This document shows positions 62,440 to 64,000 of a stretch of DNA of 64,000 nucleotides, in pieces. Under the pieces are notes generated by a model. It had not been told where the DNA came from. It did not search any database and worked only from the letters and a program-made list of their open reading frames with translations. Every line of letters starts with the position of its first letter. The stretch's first letter is position 1. Origin of the DNA: Microglena sp. YARC (lineage: Eukaryota > Chlorophyta > Chlorophyceae > Chlamydomonadales > Chlamydomonadaceae); contig CM039467.1 in NCBI GenBank assembly GCA_022414725.1, positions 17,306,011-17,370,010 on the forward strand. Reading direction: 5' to 3'. A program made the translations under genes and the position numbers.

Positions 62440-62720
62440 AACTACCTGTCCACCTGTCAACACCTGTCCACCTGCCAACCCGTCCTCCTGTCCTCCTGTC
62501 AACACCTGTCCTCCTTCCAACACCTGTCCACCTGTCAGCACCTGTCTCCCTAAGAACTGCCTGTCCACCTGTCAACACCTGTCCACCTGCCAGCCTGTCC
62601 CCCTGTCAACACCCGTTTCCCTAAGAACTGCCTGTCCACCTTCCAACCTGTCCTCCTGTCAACACCTGTCAACCTGTCAGCACCTGTCTCCCTAAGAACT
62701 GCCTGTCCACCTGTCAACAG
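62440..62720. repeat. CTGTCCACCTGTCAACAC tandem repeat
   Basis: Imperfect 18-base units grouped in larger ~70-90-base units that each contain 'ctaagaactg'. Confidence 0.75.
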
Positions 62721-62789
62721 GTGGGCATGTTGATCACGTCTGGGATGGGTATGAATTCCAAGATGACCTCTTTGATGACCTCCATGTGT

Positions 62790-63045
62790 AATACGTGCAA
62801 GAGGTGTCCTTCCATATGGCCCCAGCAAGCTGTTGATATAGGGATACATCACGTAAGGCCTTCAACACCAATCCAAGGCAACCTCAGTGATGGCCTCCGT
62901 GAGAAATGCATGAAAGAGGTGTCCTTCCGTATGGCCTCAGCAAGCTGTTGATGTAGGGATACATCACGTAAGGCCTTCAACACCAATCCAAGGCAACCTC
63001 AGTGATGGCCTCCACTTGAAATGCATACAAGAGGTGTCCTGCCAC
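62790..63045. repeat. ~118-base tandem repeat, 2+ copies
   Basis: 'gaggtgtccttcc' recurs at about 62800, 62918 and 63033; 'gggatacatcacgtaagg' at 62841 and 62959. Confidence 0.75.
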
Positions 63046-63960
63046 ACGAGACACATTTTTTTTTATAATGCTTTTAAGACCAGGCGTGTGTTTGGTTTGA
63101 TTTCACTGCCTAGGCTCTCAACACACGAGACACTTGTGTTTGTTTATAATGCTATATAGACCAGGCATGAACAAGGCTTGATTACAGGGCCTAGGCCCTC
63201 AACACACGAGACGCTTGTGTTTGTTTATAATGCTATATAGACCAGGCATCAACAAGGCTTGATTACAGGGCATAGGCCCTCAACACACGAGACGCTTGTG
63301 TTTGTTTATAATGCTATATAGACCAGGCATCAACAAGGCTTGATTACAGGGCCTAGGCCCTCAACACACGAGACGCTTGTGTTTGTTTATAATGCTATAT
63401 AGACCAGGCATCAACAAGGCTTGATTACTGGGCATAGGCCCTCAACACACGAGACGCTTGTGTTTGTTTATAATGCTATATAGACCAGGCATCAACAAGG
63501 CTTGATTACAGGGCATAGGCCCTCAACACACGAGACACTTGGGTTTCTTAATAATGCTATGGAGACCAGGCATGCGCAAGGTTTGATTACACTGCCTAGG
63601 CCCTCAACACCAGAGATGGATGGTTTCCTTTTGGTGCCCTCAAGACCAGGCATGTGCAAGGTTTGATGACATCGCCTAGGCCCTTGACACAATAGATGCT
63701 TGGATTTCTTTTTAGGGCCATAAATATCAGGCATTTAGGCATTTATATATGTAGTTGATTTGATTACACAGCATAGACCCTCAGCACCAGAGATGGATGG
63801 TTTCCTTTGGGTACCGTCAAGACCAGGCATGTAGTTGGTTTGACGACATCTCCTAGGCCCTTGACACAATAGATGCTTGGATTTCTTTGTAGGGCCATAA
63901 ATATCAGGCATTTACAAGGGGGGGGCAAAACAAAAGTGAAATACACCATCCCAAAAAGTG
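63046..63960. repeat. 81-base tandem array, then diverged ~110-base units
   Basis: 'caacacacgagac' recurs every ~81 bases from 63120 to 63525, with GGGCCTAGGCCCT at each junction and 'ctatatagaccaggcat' inside. More diverged units run to 63920. The window ends in poly-C from 63981, possibly a contig edge. Confidence 0.8.
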
Positions 63961-64000
63961 CTGAGGCACCCTTCAGCAGACCCCCCCCCCCCCCCCCCCC

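Overview
The window is nuclear DNA of a flagellated eukaryote. It is dominated by one very long, intron-rich gene on the minus strand (281-50871) for an axonemal dynein heavy chain of the DNAH10 / I1-alpha (dynein f, Chlamydomonas DHC1) type. I could place 43 exons from the start codon to the C-terminal domain. The last 200-odd codons lie off the left edge. The P-loops of AAA1-AAA4, the stalk with its microtubule-binding region, AAA5, AAA6 and most of the C-terminal domain are all present. Splice sites are GT-AG with one apparent GC-AG intron. Runs related to TTTAGGG, the plant and green-algal telomere motif, lie inside several introns. Together with the I1-type dynein and the GC-rich long-intron structure this suggests a flagellated green alga, perhaps prasinophyte-like (a Cymbomonas/Pyramimonas-type genome is a guess, low confidence).

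Layout: 1-50871, dynein gene, transcribed right to left; 50872-52415, intergenic region between two divergently oriented genes, with two CAGGGTA-type miniature elements; 52416-53600, possible short 5' exons of a plus-strand gene, weakly supported; 54743-61111, plus-strand gene for an unrecognised coiled-coil, proline/glutamine-rich, internally repetitive protein with an acidic C-terminus; 61112-64000, non-coding DNA with a foldback element and three tandem-repeat blocks, ending in poly-C.

The most unusual feature is the intron architecture. Nearly every dynein intron longer than about 300 bases contains one to about ten diverged tandem copies of the exon-intron junction next to it. Copies of the upstream exon's 3' end plus donor site lie at the start of the intron, and copies of the acceptor plus the downstream exon's 5' end lie before its end. 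I call these 'exon-edge echoes'. Some fragments have moved: exon 20's start is arrayed in intron 26, half of exon 4 lies inverted in intron 40, exon 30 lies inverted in intron 31, and exon 8's start occurs in intron 5. The plus-strand gene shows the same pattern. Several introns also end with a copy of the last 9-13 bases of the exon before them, as expected if introns arise or grow by tandem duplication of exonic sequence.

Introns also hold dispersed elements: a SINE-like family with a common 3' tail and (ATAC)n end, one copy with a tRNA-like head; a second short family ending in (TTTA)n; and three miniature inverted-repeat families. Several exons (10, 16-18, 21-24) and the plus-strand repeat region carry single-base frameshifts in otherwise conserved sequence. 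These cluster in patches, which looks more like unpolished long-read assembly than gene decay, but the sequence alone cannot decide.
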